Shown in pieces: positions 9,068 through 17,367 of a stretch of 64,000 nt of DNA (position 1 is the first letter of the stretch; each line of letters starts with the position of its first letter). The stretch comes from a bacterium. GTDB taxonomy: Bacteria; Patescibacteriota; Gracilibacteria; UBA1369; PNNO01. Location: NCBI GenBank assembly GCA_013824265.1, contig PNNO01000004.1, positions 88,001 through 152,000 on the forward strand, given 5' to 3'. The notes under the pieces were generated by a model. It saw only the letters and a program-made list of their open reading frames with translations. It searched no databases and was not told where the DNA came from. Made by a program: the position numbers and the translations under genes.

Positions 9068-9096
9068 TTGATTTTTTAAAGGGTTTTAATTAAAGT
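9068..9096 (+). promoter_or_regulatory. Possible rplU promoter
   Basis: TTGATT (9068-9073), 17 bp, TAAAGT (9091-9096), giving a leader of about 20 nt before ATG 9122. The -10 matches only 4 of 6 positions. Confidence 0.35.
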
Positions 9097-9121
9097 AACT
9101 GGGCAATTTAACGAAAACATC

Positions 9122-9556
9122 ATGTACGCAATTGTAGAAATAGCTGGAAAGCAATATAAGGTGGCTAAAAACGACAAACTTGAAGTCGATAAACTTAGCA
9201 CTGAAAAAGGAAAAATTACGTTTGATACTGTTTTACTTTACGCTAAGGACGAAAAGAGTATTGAAATCGGAAATCCTTATGTTTCGGGAGTAAGTGTTGA
9301 AGCTGAAATTCTCGGTCAGACACAAGGAGAGAAGATCCGTGTCTTTAAGATGAAGGCAAAAAAGAGATACAGAAAGACAATAGGACACAGAACCGACTTC
9401 ACAATGATCGAAATTAAAGACATAAGCACCGGCGGTGCAAAAAAAGAGGTGAAAGAAGTAAAAGAAGCACCTGTAAAGGAAGAAAAGCCAGCACCTGCAA
9501 AGAAGCCTGCCGCTAAAAAACCGGCTGTAAAAAAGGTAGCCAAGAAAAAAGAATAA
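9122..9556 (+). CDS. rplU: Ribosomal protein bL21 with a Lys/Ala/Pro tail
   Basis: Residues 1-~100 are a standard bL21 (MYAIVEIAGKQYKV, KKRYRKTIGHR). The last ~40 residues are a low-complexity basic tail of KPA, KEAPVKEE and KKPAAKK units, resembling histone-like tails and likely disordered on the ribosome surface. rpmA (bL27), the usual partner, is not next to it. It converges on the RluD-type gene with a single base between stops. Confidence 0.95.
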   Translation: MYAIVEIAGKQYKVAKNDKLEVDKLSTEKGKITFDTVLLYAKDEKSIEIGNPYVSGVSVEAEILGQTQGEKIRVFKMKAKKRYRKTIGHRTDFTMIEIKDISTGGAKKEVKEVKEAPVKEEKPAPAKKPAAKKPAVKKVAKKKE

Positions 9557-9557
9557 T

Positions 9558-10499
9558 TTAGATCTTATTTAAAACTTCCATAACTGCCTTCAAATCAGAG
9601 GGCAGTTTATTTTTTATATCAATAATTTTTCCATCCGGCAGTTTAAATACAAGGCTTTCCGCATGAAGAAATTGTCTTTTTAATCCAAGTCTTCTGGCTT
9701 CATCATTCACTCTTTTATCACCATAGATATCATCTCCTACGACAGGATGTCCGATTGAAGCAAAATGCACACGTATCTGGTGGGTTCGGCCTGTTAAAAT
9801 GGTAGCTTCCACCAAAGTGTAAGAGTCATAAAAATCAATAACTTTATATTCTGTAATTGCCTCTCTGCCTTCATTTTCCATTGCAAGACCAATCTTCTTC
9901 CTGTCTCTTCTTGCCCTCGTAAGAGGAGCCTCTATTCTTCCGGATTCATGCTCAAGCTTCCCACGCACAAGGGTAAGATATTTCTTTGCTATGTCCCTTT
10001 TTTTCATCAGCCCAATCAAATACCTGTGAATTTCGTTGTTCTTTGCAATAATAAGTAGTCCGGAAGTATCCTTGTCTATTCTGTGAACAATCCCGGGCCT
10101 CAACATTCCGCCAATATTACTAAGATTTTTTGATCCAAAATGATGAAGAAGCGCATTTACCAATGTCCCGGAAAAATGTTTACCTTCCTCTGTTGGATGT
10201 GTAACCATGCCGGAAGGTTTTTCAACAATCGCAATATCATCGTTCTCAAAAACAATATTGAGTTTTATATCTTCAGGTTTTGGAAAATGTATCTGATTAT
10301 CCTGTAAAAAGATATCCAGAACATCGCCTTCCTTTAGGTCGTAATGAGCTTTTGCAGGTTCATTATTTACAGTTATTTTCCCATCTTTAATGGATTTTTG
10401 AATTGAAGATCTTGAATGATCGGGAAAAAAATCTGACAAAAACCTATCAAGTCTTTGTCCTTTATTTAGAAAATCTATTTTTATTGAGTCCTTTTTCAT
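9558..10499 (-). CDS. rluD: RluA-family 23S rRNA pseudouridine synthase (RluD-like)
   Basis: 313 aa. The N-terminal S4 RNA-binding domain (GQRLDRFLSDFFPDHSRSSI) is followed by the RluA catalytic domain with HRIDKDTSGLLIIAK, which contains the catalytic Asp, and the C-terminal GRTHQIRVH motif. Isomerises uridines in rRNA; S4 plus RluA architecture fits RluD/RluC, but the exact target cannot be read. It starts 3 nt after the TrmB-like regulator stops and is therefore probably in one operon with it. The rplU terminator lies inside its 3' end. Confidence 0.92.
   Translation of the reverse strand: MKKDSIKIDFLNKGQRLDRFLSDFFPDHSRSSIQKSIKDGKITVNNEPAKAHYDLKEGDVLDIFLQDNQIHFPKPEDIKLNIVFENDDIAIVEKPSGMVTHPTEEGKHFSGTLVNALLHHFGSKNLSNIGGMLRPGIVHRIDKDTSGLLIIAKNNEIHRYLIGLMKKRDIAKKYLTLVRGKLEHESGRIEAPLTRARRDRKKIGLAMENEGREAITEYKVIDFYDSYTLVEATILTGRTHQIRVHFASIGHPVVGDDIYGDKRVNDEARRLGLKRQFLHAESLVFKLPDGKIIDIKNKLPSDLKAVMEVLNKI
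9582..9617 (+). terminator. rplU terminator inside the antisense rluD-like gene
   Basis: AACTGCC (9582-9588) pairs with GGCAGTT (9601-9607) over a 12-nt loop, followed by TATTTTTTAT. On the minus strand this is coding sequence of the pseudouridine synthase. Confidence 0.5.
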
Positions 10500-10502
10500 A
10501 TG

Positions 10503-11291
10503 TTAATCTTTTAAGCCAGCCTTCCATGCCATTTGAAACATAGCTTTATGAAGCTTTGCAATTTCGTGACTTTCTATTACTACCCCAAGCAGCTCATTTT
10601 TAGCAAGAGATACAATCGAAACTTTATCGTCATAAATATTGGTTTCATTATGAAAAATCGGAACATCCTTTGGCACCCATCTTATTTCCATAAGAGGATC
10701 TTTTTTTGCAAGTATTGGGGGATATTGCTCAAGCAAATATTTTCGAACATCAGGTGTATCCGGCACAATTACTTTTATTGGTATTTTGTACTTTTCTACA
10801 CGCAGTTTCGCATAATCTTTAATATATTTAGACAAAGTCGGACCTGCTTTAAGCCATGAATCAAAAGCACTCCATGAACAAAGAGGTTCAGTGGAATTAA
10901 GTGTGTCATTCATAGCTCTTTTAACACCTTCTTCTCCCTCATAAAAACGAATTTTTGGCTTGATACTAAGCGGATTTGTAAGTGCATAAAAATCCGGAAG
11001 CAAAGTTACAAAATCTTTTCTGTTTTCATTTATACTGTGCTCCTGTTGTTCAAGGTTCTGAACAATAACTTGCGGATCGGCTGCCGCAAAATATTTAACA
11101 TCTGCGCGAACATGTTCATTTACATATCCTTTTGAAATAAGACTATCAAGAATAAGGTAAGTCGTAGACCTGTTGATGCTGGCTTTTTTGCCTATAACAC
11201 TGGCAGGCTGGGATCCAAGTTCAAGAAGAGAAAGATAAACATGTGCCTCTTTTGCATTTAAACCGATTTTTTTAAGAATTCCTTCAAGCAT
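10503..11291 (-). CDS. TrmB-family transcriptional regulator
   Basis: 262 aa. A winged helix at residues ~8-65 (LNAKEAHVYLSLLELGSQPA, INRSTTYLILDSL) is typical of TrmB/GntR-like sensors, followed by a coiled stretch and an alpha/beta C-terminal domain (RFYEGEEGVKRAMNDTL) seen in many Patescibacteria and archaeal regulators. Effector and targets are unknown; archaeal TrmB proteins sense sugars, but that should not be assumed here. Upstream lies the 319-bp gap that carries the small-RNA candidate on the other strand. Confidence 0.85.
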   Translation of the reverse strand: MLEGILKKIGLNAKEAHVYLSLLELGSQPASVIGKKASINRSTTYLILDSLISKGYVNEHVRADVKYFAAADPQVIVQNLEQQEHSINENRKDFVTLLPDFYALTNPLSIKPKIRFYEGEEGVKRAMNDTLNSTEPLCSWSAFDSWLKAGPTLSKYIKDYAKLRVEKYKIPIKVIVPDTPDVRKYLLEQYPPILAKKDPLMEIRWVPKDVPIFHNETNIYDDKVSIVSLAKNELLGVVIESHEIAKLHKAMFQMAWKAGLKD

Positions 11292-11386
11292 ATAAGATAA
11301 ATTATGTTGTTTGCGATCACCAACAGGTGCATTATTGCATTAACACAACAATAAATCAAGAGATTGTTGCGAGGTGTCACAAAACA

Positions 11387-11415
11387 TTGATAATAATATT
11401 GAAATACCTTACTAT
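11387..11415 (+). promoter_or_regulatory. Promoter of the small RNA / tyrS leader
   Basis: TTGATA (11387-11392), 17 bp, TACTAT (11410-11415); start predicted near 11422. The preceding ~95 bases of this 319-bp gap (11292-11386) show nothing else recognisable. Confidence 0.65.
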
Positions 11416-11421
11416 GTAGAT

Positions 11422-11503
11422 GCAGCTAGTTAGTTGGAGCCACGGAGCCTCTCCGAACTAGCTACACCAAAAGAGTAGAAGCGGAGCGCGCTTCTGCTTT
11501 TTT
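11422..11503 (+). ncRNA. Candidate ~80-nt small RNA upstream of tyrS
   Basis: The region between a good promoter and an intrinsic terminator contains no ORF. Hairpin 1: AGCTAGTT (11424-11431) pairs with AACTAGCT (11456-11463), enclosing GGAG/CTCC. After a linker (ACACCAAAA) the terminator hairpin ends the transcript at ~11503. It lacks the SRP, 6S, tmRNA and RNase P signatures and has no T-box sequence. It may act as an independent sRNA or as an attenuating leader for tyrS, whose ATG is 107 bp downstream. The loop segment GAGCCTC (11445-11451) can alternatively pair with GAGGCTC (11529-11535). Confidence 0.55.
11475..11503 (+). terminator. Intrinsic terminator of the small RNA
   Basis: Stem GTAGAAGCG / CGCTTCTGC (one T.G pair) over the 5-nt loop GAGCG, then six T. 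Confidence 0.75.
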
Positions 11504-11513
11504 GGTTATATCG

Positions 11514-11535
11514 GAGCCGAGCCTTAGCGAGGCTC
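11514..11535 (+). repeat. 22-bp hairpin repeat, copy 1
   Basis: Core begins GAGCCGAGCC and ends GCGAGGCTC. The inner GAGCCT/AGGCTC arms make a 6-bp stem. 20 of 22 bases match the minus strand at 57370-57391. It lies in the tyrS leader. Confidence 0.55.
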
Positions 11536-11610
11536 TTTGGAAATATTGTTTACAATACTGATGAAAACCCATATCATTGGCCTGAAGCAATATTTTTAAA
11601 TAAGCAAATT

Positions 11611-12822
11611 ATGATAGATAAGTCGAAAGAGAAGATTGAGGCGGTCCTTTCTCGCGGAGTTGTTGATGTAATTCAGAAAGACGAACTTAAAAAGAAGTTA
11701 GCTTCCGGAAAAGAGCTAAGAATAAAGCTTGGGATAGATCCTTCCGGGTCAGATCTTCATATAGGACATATGGTCGTTATTAAAAAACTCAAGGAATTCC
11801 AGGAAATGGGACATAAAGTAGTTCTTGTCTTCGGAAACTTCACAGGGCAAATAGGCGATCCAACAGGCAAAATGGAGTCAAGAAAAGCCAAAACAAAGGA
11901 GGAGCTGGAAAAAAATGCAAAAAAATATATCGATCAGGTAAGCATTCTTTTGGATACAAGTAAGATTGAAGTTCGTTGGAACGCAGATTGGCTAGAGAAA
12001 CTTTCTTTTGCCGATGTAGTTCAGCTTGCATCCTGTTTTACAGTGGCACAAATGATGGAACGGGATATGTTTCAGGACAGAGTAAGTAAAAATCTTCCAA
12101 TATCAATGCATGAGTTTTTGTATCCTTTAATGCAAGGATACGACTCAGTAGCATTAAAAGCCGATCTTGAGCTTGGAGGAACAGACCAAACTTTCAACCT
12201 TCTTGCAGGAAGAACAATTCAAAAAGCTTATGGCCAAATTCCTCAGGACATTCTAACCGTTCCAATTCTTGAAGGAATGGATGGAGTTAAAAAAATGGGC
12301 AAATCGGAAAACAACTATATAGCCGTAGATGACTTACCAAATGAAATGTTTGGAAAAGTAATGAGTATTCCCGATAATCTAATTACAAAATATTTTGAGC
12401 TTGCAACGAATGTTCCGCTTTCGGAAATCAATGAAATGAAAAAAGCGATTGAAGCAGGAGAAAACCCAATGACATTCAAAAAAAGGCTTGGTAGAGAACT
12501 TGTTACTATTTATCATTCCGCAGAAGAAGGAGAAAAGGCCGAACAGGAATTTACAAATGTATTTAGTCAGCGTCAATTGCCGGAAGATATTGAAATTGTA
12601 AAAATAAGCGAAGCTGAAATAAATATTGTAAACTTTATGGCGGAAAACAAGCTTGTTGCATCAAAAAGTGAAGCAAGAAGACTTTTGGAACAGGGAGCCG
12701 TAAAAATAAATGATGAAAAACTAACTCAGGAAGTTTTAAATATTTCAAAAACGAATGAAACAATAATACAGGTTGGAAAAAGAAGATTTATCAAGGTTAT
12801 ATATGTTGGAAACTCGGCTTAA
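11611..12822 (+). CDS. tyrS: Tyrosyl-tRNA synthetase
   Basis: Class I synthetase charging tRNA-Tyr. HIGH motif is intact (DPSGSDLHIGHM, residues ~46-57), the KMSKS loop reads KKMGKS, and the S4 RNA-binding domain is at the C terminus (VASKSEARRLLEQGAVKIN). 403 aa; the sequence resembles the type-2 (TyrRZ) bacterial form. The recG reading frame starts inside its last codons. A candidate sRNA or attenuator and a hairpin repeat fill the leader; no T-box consensus is present. Confidence 0.95.
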   Translation: MIDKSKEKIEAVLSRGVVDVIQKDELKKKLASGKELRIKLGIDPSGSDLHIGHMVVIKKLKEFQEMGHKVVLVFGNFTGQIGDPTGKMESRKAKTKEELEKNAKKYIDQVSILLDTSKIEVRWNADWLEKLSFADVVQLASCFTVAQMMERDMFQDRVSKNLPISMHEFLYPLMQGYDSVALKADLELGGTDQTFNLLAGRTIQKAYGQIPQDILTVPILEGMDGVKKMGKSENNYIAVDDLPNEMFGKVMSIPDNLITKYFELATNVPLSEINEMKKAIEAGENPMTFKKRLGRELVTIYHSAEEGEKAEQEFTNVFSQRQLPEDIEIVKISEAEINIVNFMAENKLVASKSEARRLLEQGAVKINDEKLTQEVLNISKTNETIIQVGKRRFIKVIYVGNSA

Positions 12823-14842
12823 AGACGTACTTAGAACAACAACCAGACATTTAAATAAACTGGAAAGTCTTGGCATAAAAACTGCCGGTGATCTTTTGAT
12901 AAATTTTCCGCGAACGTACAACGACCGCAGCGATGTTACTTCCATAGCGAATCTCTCGCTTACTGAAGTTAATACCGTAAGAGGAATAATTACTCATATT
13001 TTTAGCAAGAAAACAAGAAATGGGAAGTTAATGACAATGGCAAAATTAACGGATGAAACCGGGACGGCCGGCATTATCTGGTTTAATCAGCCATATATAA
13101 AAAGAATGCTTTTTAACGGAACGGAGGTCGTAATGATGGGAAAAGCAAAGATGTCTTTTGGGAATATCACTTTGCAAAGTCCCACTTTTGAACTTCAAAA
13201 AGAAGAACAAATCCACAGTGAAAGAATTGTCCCTGTTTATCATGAAACGGAAGGCATTAATTCAAAATGGATTCGTGAAAAAATAAAACCGTTAATAGAT
13301 GAATGGACAAAATACTTTAAAGATTATCTTCCGACGGAAATAGTTGAAAAAAACAAATTTTTAACTCTTGGTGAGGCCATAAAGAATATTCATTTTCCGG
13401 AAAATGAAGAGCTTTTAAATAAGGCCCGGGAACGCCTTGGATTCGATGAACTTTTTATTCTGCAACTTCGTGCGCTTCAAAAAAAATGGCAGTGGCAACA
13501 AGTAACAAGCGCAGATAATATTTCAATACCTCAAAACATAGAATTGATAAAAGAATTTTTGAGCAAACTTCCTTTTGAGCTTACGGGAGCGCAAAAAAAG
13601 ACTCTCTATGAAATTTTATTGGACATGGAAAAACCATATCCAATGAGCAGGCTTGTTCAGGGAGATGTTGGGTCAGGAAAAACAATTGTAGCTGTGGCGG
13701 CAATTTTAAATACCGTTAAGGCCGGATTTCAAATAGCGTTAATGGCCCCAACCGAAATTCTTGCAAAGCAGCATTATTCAAGTATTTACAAATTTCTTCT
13801 GCCATATGGTTTTAATATTCAATTTATTTCCGGCAGTACAACTGAAAGTCAGAAAAAAGAAATTGTAGGACAAATGAAAAAAGGAACCGTAGATATAGTA
13901 ATAGGAACTCACGCTTTAATTCAGGAAAATATAGGCTTTAAAAAACTCGGACTTGCGATTGTTGATGAGCAACATCGTTTTGGAGTTAAACAAAGAAGCG
14001 TACTTAAAAGTTTTGGCAGCCCGCACCTTTTAAGTCTCTCTGCGACTCCCATTCCAAGAACACTTGCAATGACTCTTTATGGAGATCAGGATCTTTCCGT
14101 TATCGACGAAATGCCCAAAGGAAGACAGGAAATCATCACGCGATTAATCCCGGAAAACAAAAGAATAGACGCATACAGATGGATAGAAGATCAAGTAAAA
14201 AAAGGCAGGCAGGTTTTTGTAATTTGTCCTTTAATAGACGAGTCGGACACACTTGGAGTTAAATCCGTAACACAGGAATATGCCCATCTTAAAGAGAATA
14301 TTTTCCCTCACCATGAAATAGGACTTTTGCATGGAAAACTAAAATCAAATGAAAAAAGCAAAATAATGGAAGACTTTTCGGCAAATAAAATAAGTATTCT
14401 TGTCTCAACTTCGGTTGTTGAAGTGGGAATTGACGTTCCAAATGCAACAATAATGCTTATTGAAGGCGCGGAAAGATTCGGACTTTCGCAACTTCATCAA
14501 TTTAGAGGAAGAGTTGGAAGGGGAGAGCATCAATCATATTGTTTTTTGTTTACTGGAAGCCAGTCTCAAGAGGCTAATCAGAGACTAGCTTCGATGGTTA
14601 AGTATTCTTCCGGATTCAAACTTGCGGAAATAGACTTGGCATTAAGAGGTCCGGGAGAAATTTACGGCGTTAAACAAAGTGGAATTCCGGATTTAAAACT
14701 GGCTTCATTAACGGATTCAATAAGTATAGAAAAAGCCCGCATGGAGGCCAACGCAATAATAGAAGTTGATCCTGAACTTGAAAATTATCCACGCTTAAAA
14801 GAAAAAATAAATCAGCTTGAGGACGTTTACGTTAAAGACTAG
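12803..14842 (+). CDS. recG: ATP-dependent DNA helicase RecG
   Basis: Remodels stalled forks and Holliday junctions. The N-terminal wedge/OB domain (GIITHIFSKKTRNGKLM) is followed by the SF2 helicase core with Walker A GDVGSGKT, DEQH box (DEQHRFG), SATPIPRTL and HQFRGRVGRG. I choose ATG 12803 (MLETRLKDVL), overlapping tyrS by 20 bp. An in-frame ATG at 12773 would add ten residues and overlap 50 bp. Length ~680 aa is normal. Its 3' end overlaps pabB by 11 bp, tail to tail. Confidence 0.95.
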   Translation: MLETRLKDVLRTTTRHLNKLESLGIKTAGDLLINFPRTYNDRSDVTSIANLSLTEVNTVRGIITHIFSKKTRNGKLMTMAKLTDETGTAGIIWFNQPYIKRMLFNGTEVVMMGKAKMSFGNITLQSPTFELQKEEQIHSERIVPVYHETEGINSKWIREKIKPLIDEWTKYFKDYLPTEIVEKNKFLTLGEAIKNIHFPENEELLNKARERLGFDELFILQLRALQKKWQWQQVTSADNISIPQNIELIKEFLSKLPFELTGAQKKTLYEILLDMEKPYPMSRLVQGDVGSGKTIVAVAAILNTVKAGFQIALMAPTEILAKQHYSSIYKFLLPYGFNIQFISGSTTESQKKEIVGQMKKGTVDIVIGTHALIQENIGFKKLGLAIVDEQHRFGVKQRSVLKSFGSPHLLSLSATPIPRTLAMTLYGDQDLSVIDEMPKGRQEIITRLIPENKRIDAYRWIEDQVKKGRQVFVICPLIDESDTLGVKSVTQEYAHLKENIFPHHEIGLLHGKLKSNEKSKIMEDFSANKISILVSTSVVEVGIDVPNATIMLIEGAERFGLSQLHQFRGRVGRGEHQSYCFLFTGSQSQEANQRLASMVKYSSGFKLAEIDLALRGPGEIYGVKQSGIPDLKLASLTDSISIEKARMEANAIIEVDPELENYPRLKEKINQLEDVYVKD

Positions 14843-16142
14843 CAAATATACTGCCCGCCTTAAACATTGTTTCCTCATATTCTTTTTCCGGAATTGAATC
14901 ATACACAACCGCTCCGCCAACATTAAAGTAAAGATTGTTTTTATGCGCGACAATTGTTCTTATAACGATATTCGAATCAAATCGCGCATCGTTTGCAACA
15001 AAGATTGTTCCCGTATAAAGATGCCTGGTGTCTTTTTCGAGCTCATCAATAATTTCCATACTTCGAATTTTTGGACAGCCCGTTATAGACCCCCCGGGGA
15101 AACATGCTTTTAAAAGATCACCGTACTTTACGCCTTTCTTAAGCCTGCTTTCGATAATAGAAATAAGATGCCAAACATTATTAAAAGCCTCAATTCTTCT
15201 GTGATCTTTAACTGCAACGCTTCCAAATTCACTCACTTTCCCAAGATCATTTCTTAAAAGGTCAACAATCATAGCCAGCTCCGCGGAATCTTTTTCGGAA
15301 GTTAAAAGTTCTATTCTATTTTCATCATCTTCTTTTGGGGTTTTCCCGCGTGGAGAGGTTCCTTTTATAGGACGAGTCTCAACTTTATCACCTTTAGCAA
15401 ACAAAAATCTTTCAGGAGAATTACAAATTACAGAGTAATCACCAAAAGCCAAATAAGCGGAAAACGGAGATGAATTTATACCGTAAAGCTTTTGAAATAT
15501 GGCGTAAGGCTCACCTTTAAACATGGTTGTGCATTGATGAGACAAGCTTACTTCGTAAACGTCCCCCTTCTTTATGTAATCAATTATTCTCTCAACGTTT
15601 TTACAATATTCTTCTTTAGTCATGCATTTAATGTTTTTGTCGGCGGAAAAGGAATATTTTTTATTCTTTGTCTCAAAAATTTCTCTATGGTCAGTAAGCA
15701 AATCACCTTCAAGGAGAGCCTGAATAAGATAATTTTTTTTATCCTGATGATCAAACACTATAAAATCCTTATAGAAAACAACGGCAGCCTTCGGCGGCGA
15801 ATAAGAATCTACAGTTGTCTTTGGAAGTTCTTCAACAAAATGCGCGCTGTCGTAAGATATAAACCCTATCGAGCTCCACAAATTCAAAGGATACCCATAT
15901 TTTTTTACCGAATAATAATCCAAAAGTTCGTTAATATCGGCAAACGGATCATCATTTGAAATATGTATATAAAAAGGATTAATACCGATAAAAGAATACC
16001 GGCTGTTATCATCCATTCCTTTGCCGGTTAAAAGTGCACTATAAGGTTGATTGGCAAAAGGCGCGTAAAATTCTTCCGGAGTTTTATAAGTTTCAAACTC
16101 AGTTAATTTAAGATCAACTAATTTTGGTTTTGGTTTACTCAT
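14832..16142 (-). CDS. pabB: Aminodeoxychorismate synthase component I
   Basis: Chorismate-binding enzyme, 436 aa. The active-site motif reads PIKGTSPRG. The Lys in PIKGT is characteristic of PabB, whereas anthranilate synthase TrpE has PIAGT. Other family blocks: LVDLLRNDLG-like IVDLLRNDLG, FPGGSITGCPK and GGAVVYDS. It would convert chorismate with ammonia from PabA to 4-amino-4-deoxychorismate for folate. It overlaps pabA by 4 bp (ATGA). No pabC or shikimate genes lie in the window. Confidence 0.88.
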   Translation of the reverse strand: MSKPKPKLVDLKLTEFETYKTPEEFYAPFANQPYSALLTGKGMDDNSRYSFIGINPFYIHISNDDPFADINELLDYYSVKKYGYPLNLWSSIGFISYDSAHFVEELPKTTVDSYSPPKAAVVFYKDFIVFDHQDKKNYLIQALLEGDLLTDHREIFETKNKKYSFSADKNIKCMTKEEYCKNVERIIDYIKKGDVYEVSLSHQCTTMFKGEPYAIFQKLYGINSSPFSAYLAFGDYSVICNSPERFLFAKGDKVETRPIKGTSPRGKTPKEDDENRIELLTSEKDSAELAMIVDLLRNDLGKVSEFGSVAVKDHRRIEAFNNVWHLISIIESRLKKGVKYGDLLKACFPGGSITGCPKIRSMEIIDELEKDTRHLYTGTIFVANDARFDSNIVIRTIVAHKNNLYFNVGGAVVYDSIPEKEYEETMFKAGSIFASL

Positions 16143-16714
16143 AATATTTTTATAAAATTTTCCATAAGCTTGTCTCCATGGTGGGTCATAAAAGACTCAG
16201 GATGGAACTGGACACCGAAAACCGGATATTTCTTATGCTCAATAGCCATCGGGATATCATCTTTTGTCCGTGCCGTAACAATAAGTTCATCCGAAATTTC
16301 GGCTATAATAAGCGAATGATAGCGCGCGACCTCCATATTTTGAGACACATTTTTAAATAGACCTTTCCCGTTATGGATGATAGTCGATTTTTTCCCGTGA
16401 ACGGGCAGGGGAGAGGCGATAGTGACTCCCCCGAAGACCTCATTAATGCACTGCATGCCCAGACAGACGCCAAAAATCGGCAGTTTAGTGTGGAAGTTTT
16501 TGATGATTAAATTGGAAATTCCGGCATCTTTGGGAGCCTTTGGTCCAGGCGAAATCACAACTCCATCATATTCCGATTCGATGTCAAGTTTCCTGAAATT
16601 TTCAAAATCATGACGTTTAACGTCGACGCAAACTTTTTTCTGTTTATTAATTTGTTGATACAAGTTGTAAGTAAAAGAATCGTAATTATCAACAAGTAAA
16701 ATTTTTTTCATCAC
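16139..16714 (-). CDS. pabA: Aminodeoxychorismate/anthranilate synthase glutamine amidotransferase
   Basis: 191-aa class I amidotransferase supplying ammonia to PabB. It has the N-terminal LLVDNYDSFTYNL, the catalytic nucleophile in GVCLGMQC, and His-Glu in QFHPES. PabA and TrpG cannot be separated by sequence alone; pairing with a PIKGT-type component I supports PabA. Ends with TGA. Confidence 0.88.
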   Translation of the reverse strand: MMKKILLVDNYDSFTYNLYQQINKQKKVCVDVKRHDFENFRKLDIESEYDGVVISPGPKAPKDAGISNLIIKNFHTKLPIFGVCLGMQCINEVFGGVTIASPLPVHGKKSTIIHNGKGLFKNVSQNMEVARYHSLIIAEISDELIVTARTKDDIPMAIEHKKYPVFGVQFHPESFMTHHGDKLMENFIKIL

Positions 16715-16757
16715 AGAGACGAGTATTAACTAATTTTCAGAATTTAAGTGAGAACAC

Positions 16758-16787
16758 ACTATAACAAAAAATAAATCTTTATTCCAA
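16758..16787 (-). promoter_or_regulatory. pabA-pabB promoter
   Basis: On the minus strand: TTGGAA (16782-16787), 18 bp, TATAGT (16758-16763). Leader of about 37 nt to the pabA ATG. Confidence 0.5.
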
Positions 16788-17018
16788 AGTACTTTGGGTC
16801 ATCTTTTTTACAAAAACGCCTTAAAACGAAAGTTTTGAGTATTGGGCTCATACAAGCCATTAAATCAGTACAGTGGAGTAGGCGACTCAAGCAAATTACA
16901 CCTTTGAAGATAAAAACACCGTTCCAGAGAGGCCAATTTAGCATATCCATACCCGAATCACCTATTTGTTTGCACAAGATATATTGTGCAAAATACTATA
17001 GCGGTAGAAATATAGGGC
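16788..17018. other. Non-coding stretch between pabA and the 95-aa gene
   Basis: About 230 bases without a credible gene. Two small open frames here have no promoter, no start context and no recognisable composition. The only structure seen is the perfect dyad at 16969-16992. Confidence 0.5.
16969..16992. repeat. Perfect 9-bp inverted repeat, operator-like
   Basis: TTTGCACAA (16969-16977) and TTGTGCAAA (16984-16992) around a 6-bp spacer. It ends 26 bp before the -35 of the following gene, the position of an activator site or upstream operator. Confidence 0.5.
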
Positions 17019-17048
17019 TTGACTATTCCCCACTTCATATTATATAAA
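17019..17048 (+). promoter_or_regulatory. Promoter of the 95-aa gene
   Basis: TTGACT (17019-17024), 18 bp, TATAAA (17043-17048); leader of about 25 nt. Confidence 0.6.
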
Positions 17049-17079
17049 ATTACGGACTACAATTAATTCCAATAAACAA

Positions 17080-17367
17080 ATGACTGATCGTTTTGCAAAT
17101 TTTTCAGAACAGAACAAAAGAGATCTTAAATTCCATCTTTCCCTTTTAGACGACCAAGCTGCCAAATTTGGAACAATTGAAAAAGGTGACTCCCAAGAAG
17201 GCTCGTGTATAGAGGAAATAGTGAGTCTCGCAAAAGCATTGACCGAAAATTTTAGAATTGAGTATAATCGTGTTTTGAATTACGCAGTACACATGGCTCC
17301 GGCAAAAAAAGATGCGCTAAGAGAAGCCCTATCAAAAACCGAGGCACCTGTTGAAAAAAAACCTTAA
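17080..17367 (+). CDS. Small hypothetical protein, 95 aa
   Basis: Unrecognised. Hydrophilic and predicted mostly helical (NKRDLKFHLSLLDDQAAKF, LAKALTENFRIEYNRVLNYA), no membrane segment or signal peptide. A good promoter, a plausible start and independent position argue it is real. Its stop overlaps the elp3 stop region by 4 bp, tail to tail. Confidence 0.6.
   Translation: MTDRFANFSEQNKRDLKFHLSLLDDQAAKFGTIEKGDSQEGSCIEEIVSLAKALTENFRIEYNRVLNYAVHMAPAKKDALREALSKTEAPVEKKP

Noticed and set aside
11422..11610. T-box riboswitch for tyrS
   Set aside because: The conserved AGGGTGGnACCGCG sequence and specifier-loop layout are absent.
16759..17047. Small open frames on both strands between pabA and the 95-aa gene
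   Set aside because: No start context or protein-like composition; they overlap the promoter and dyad.
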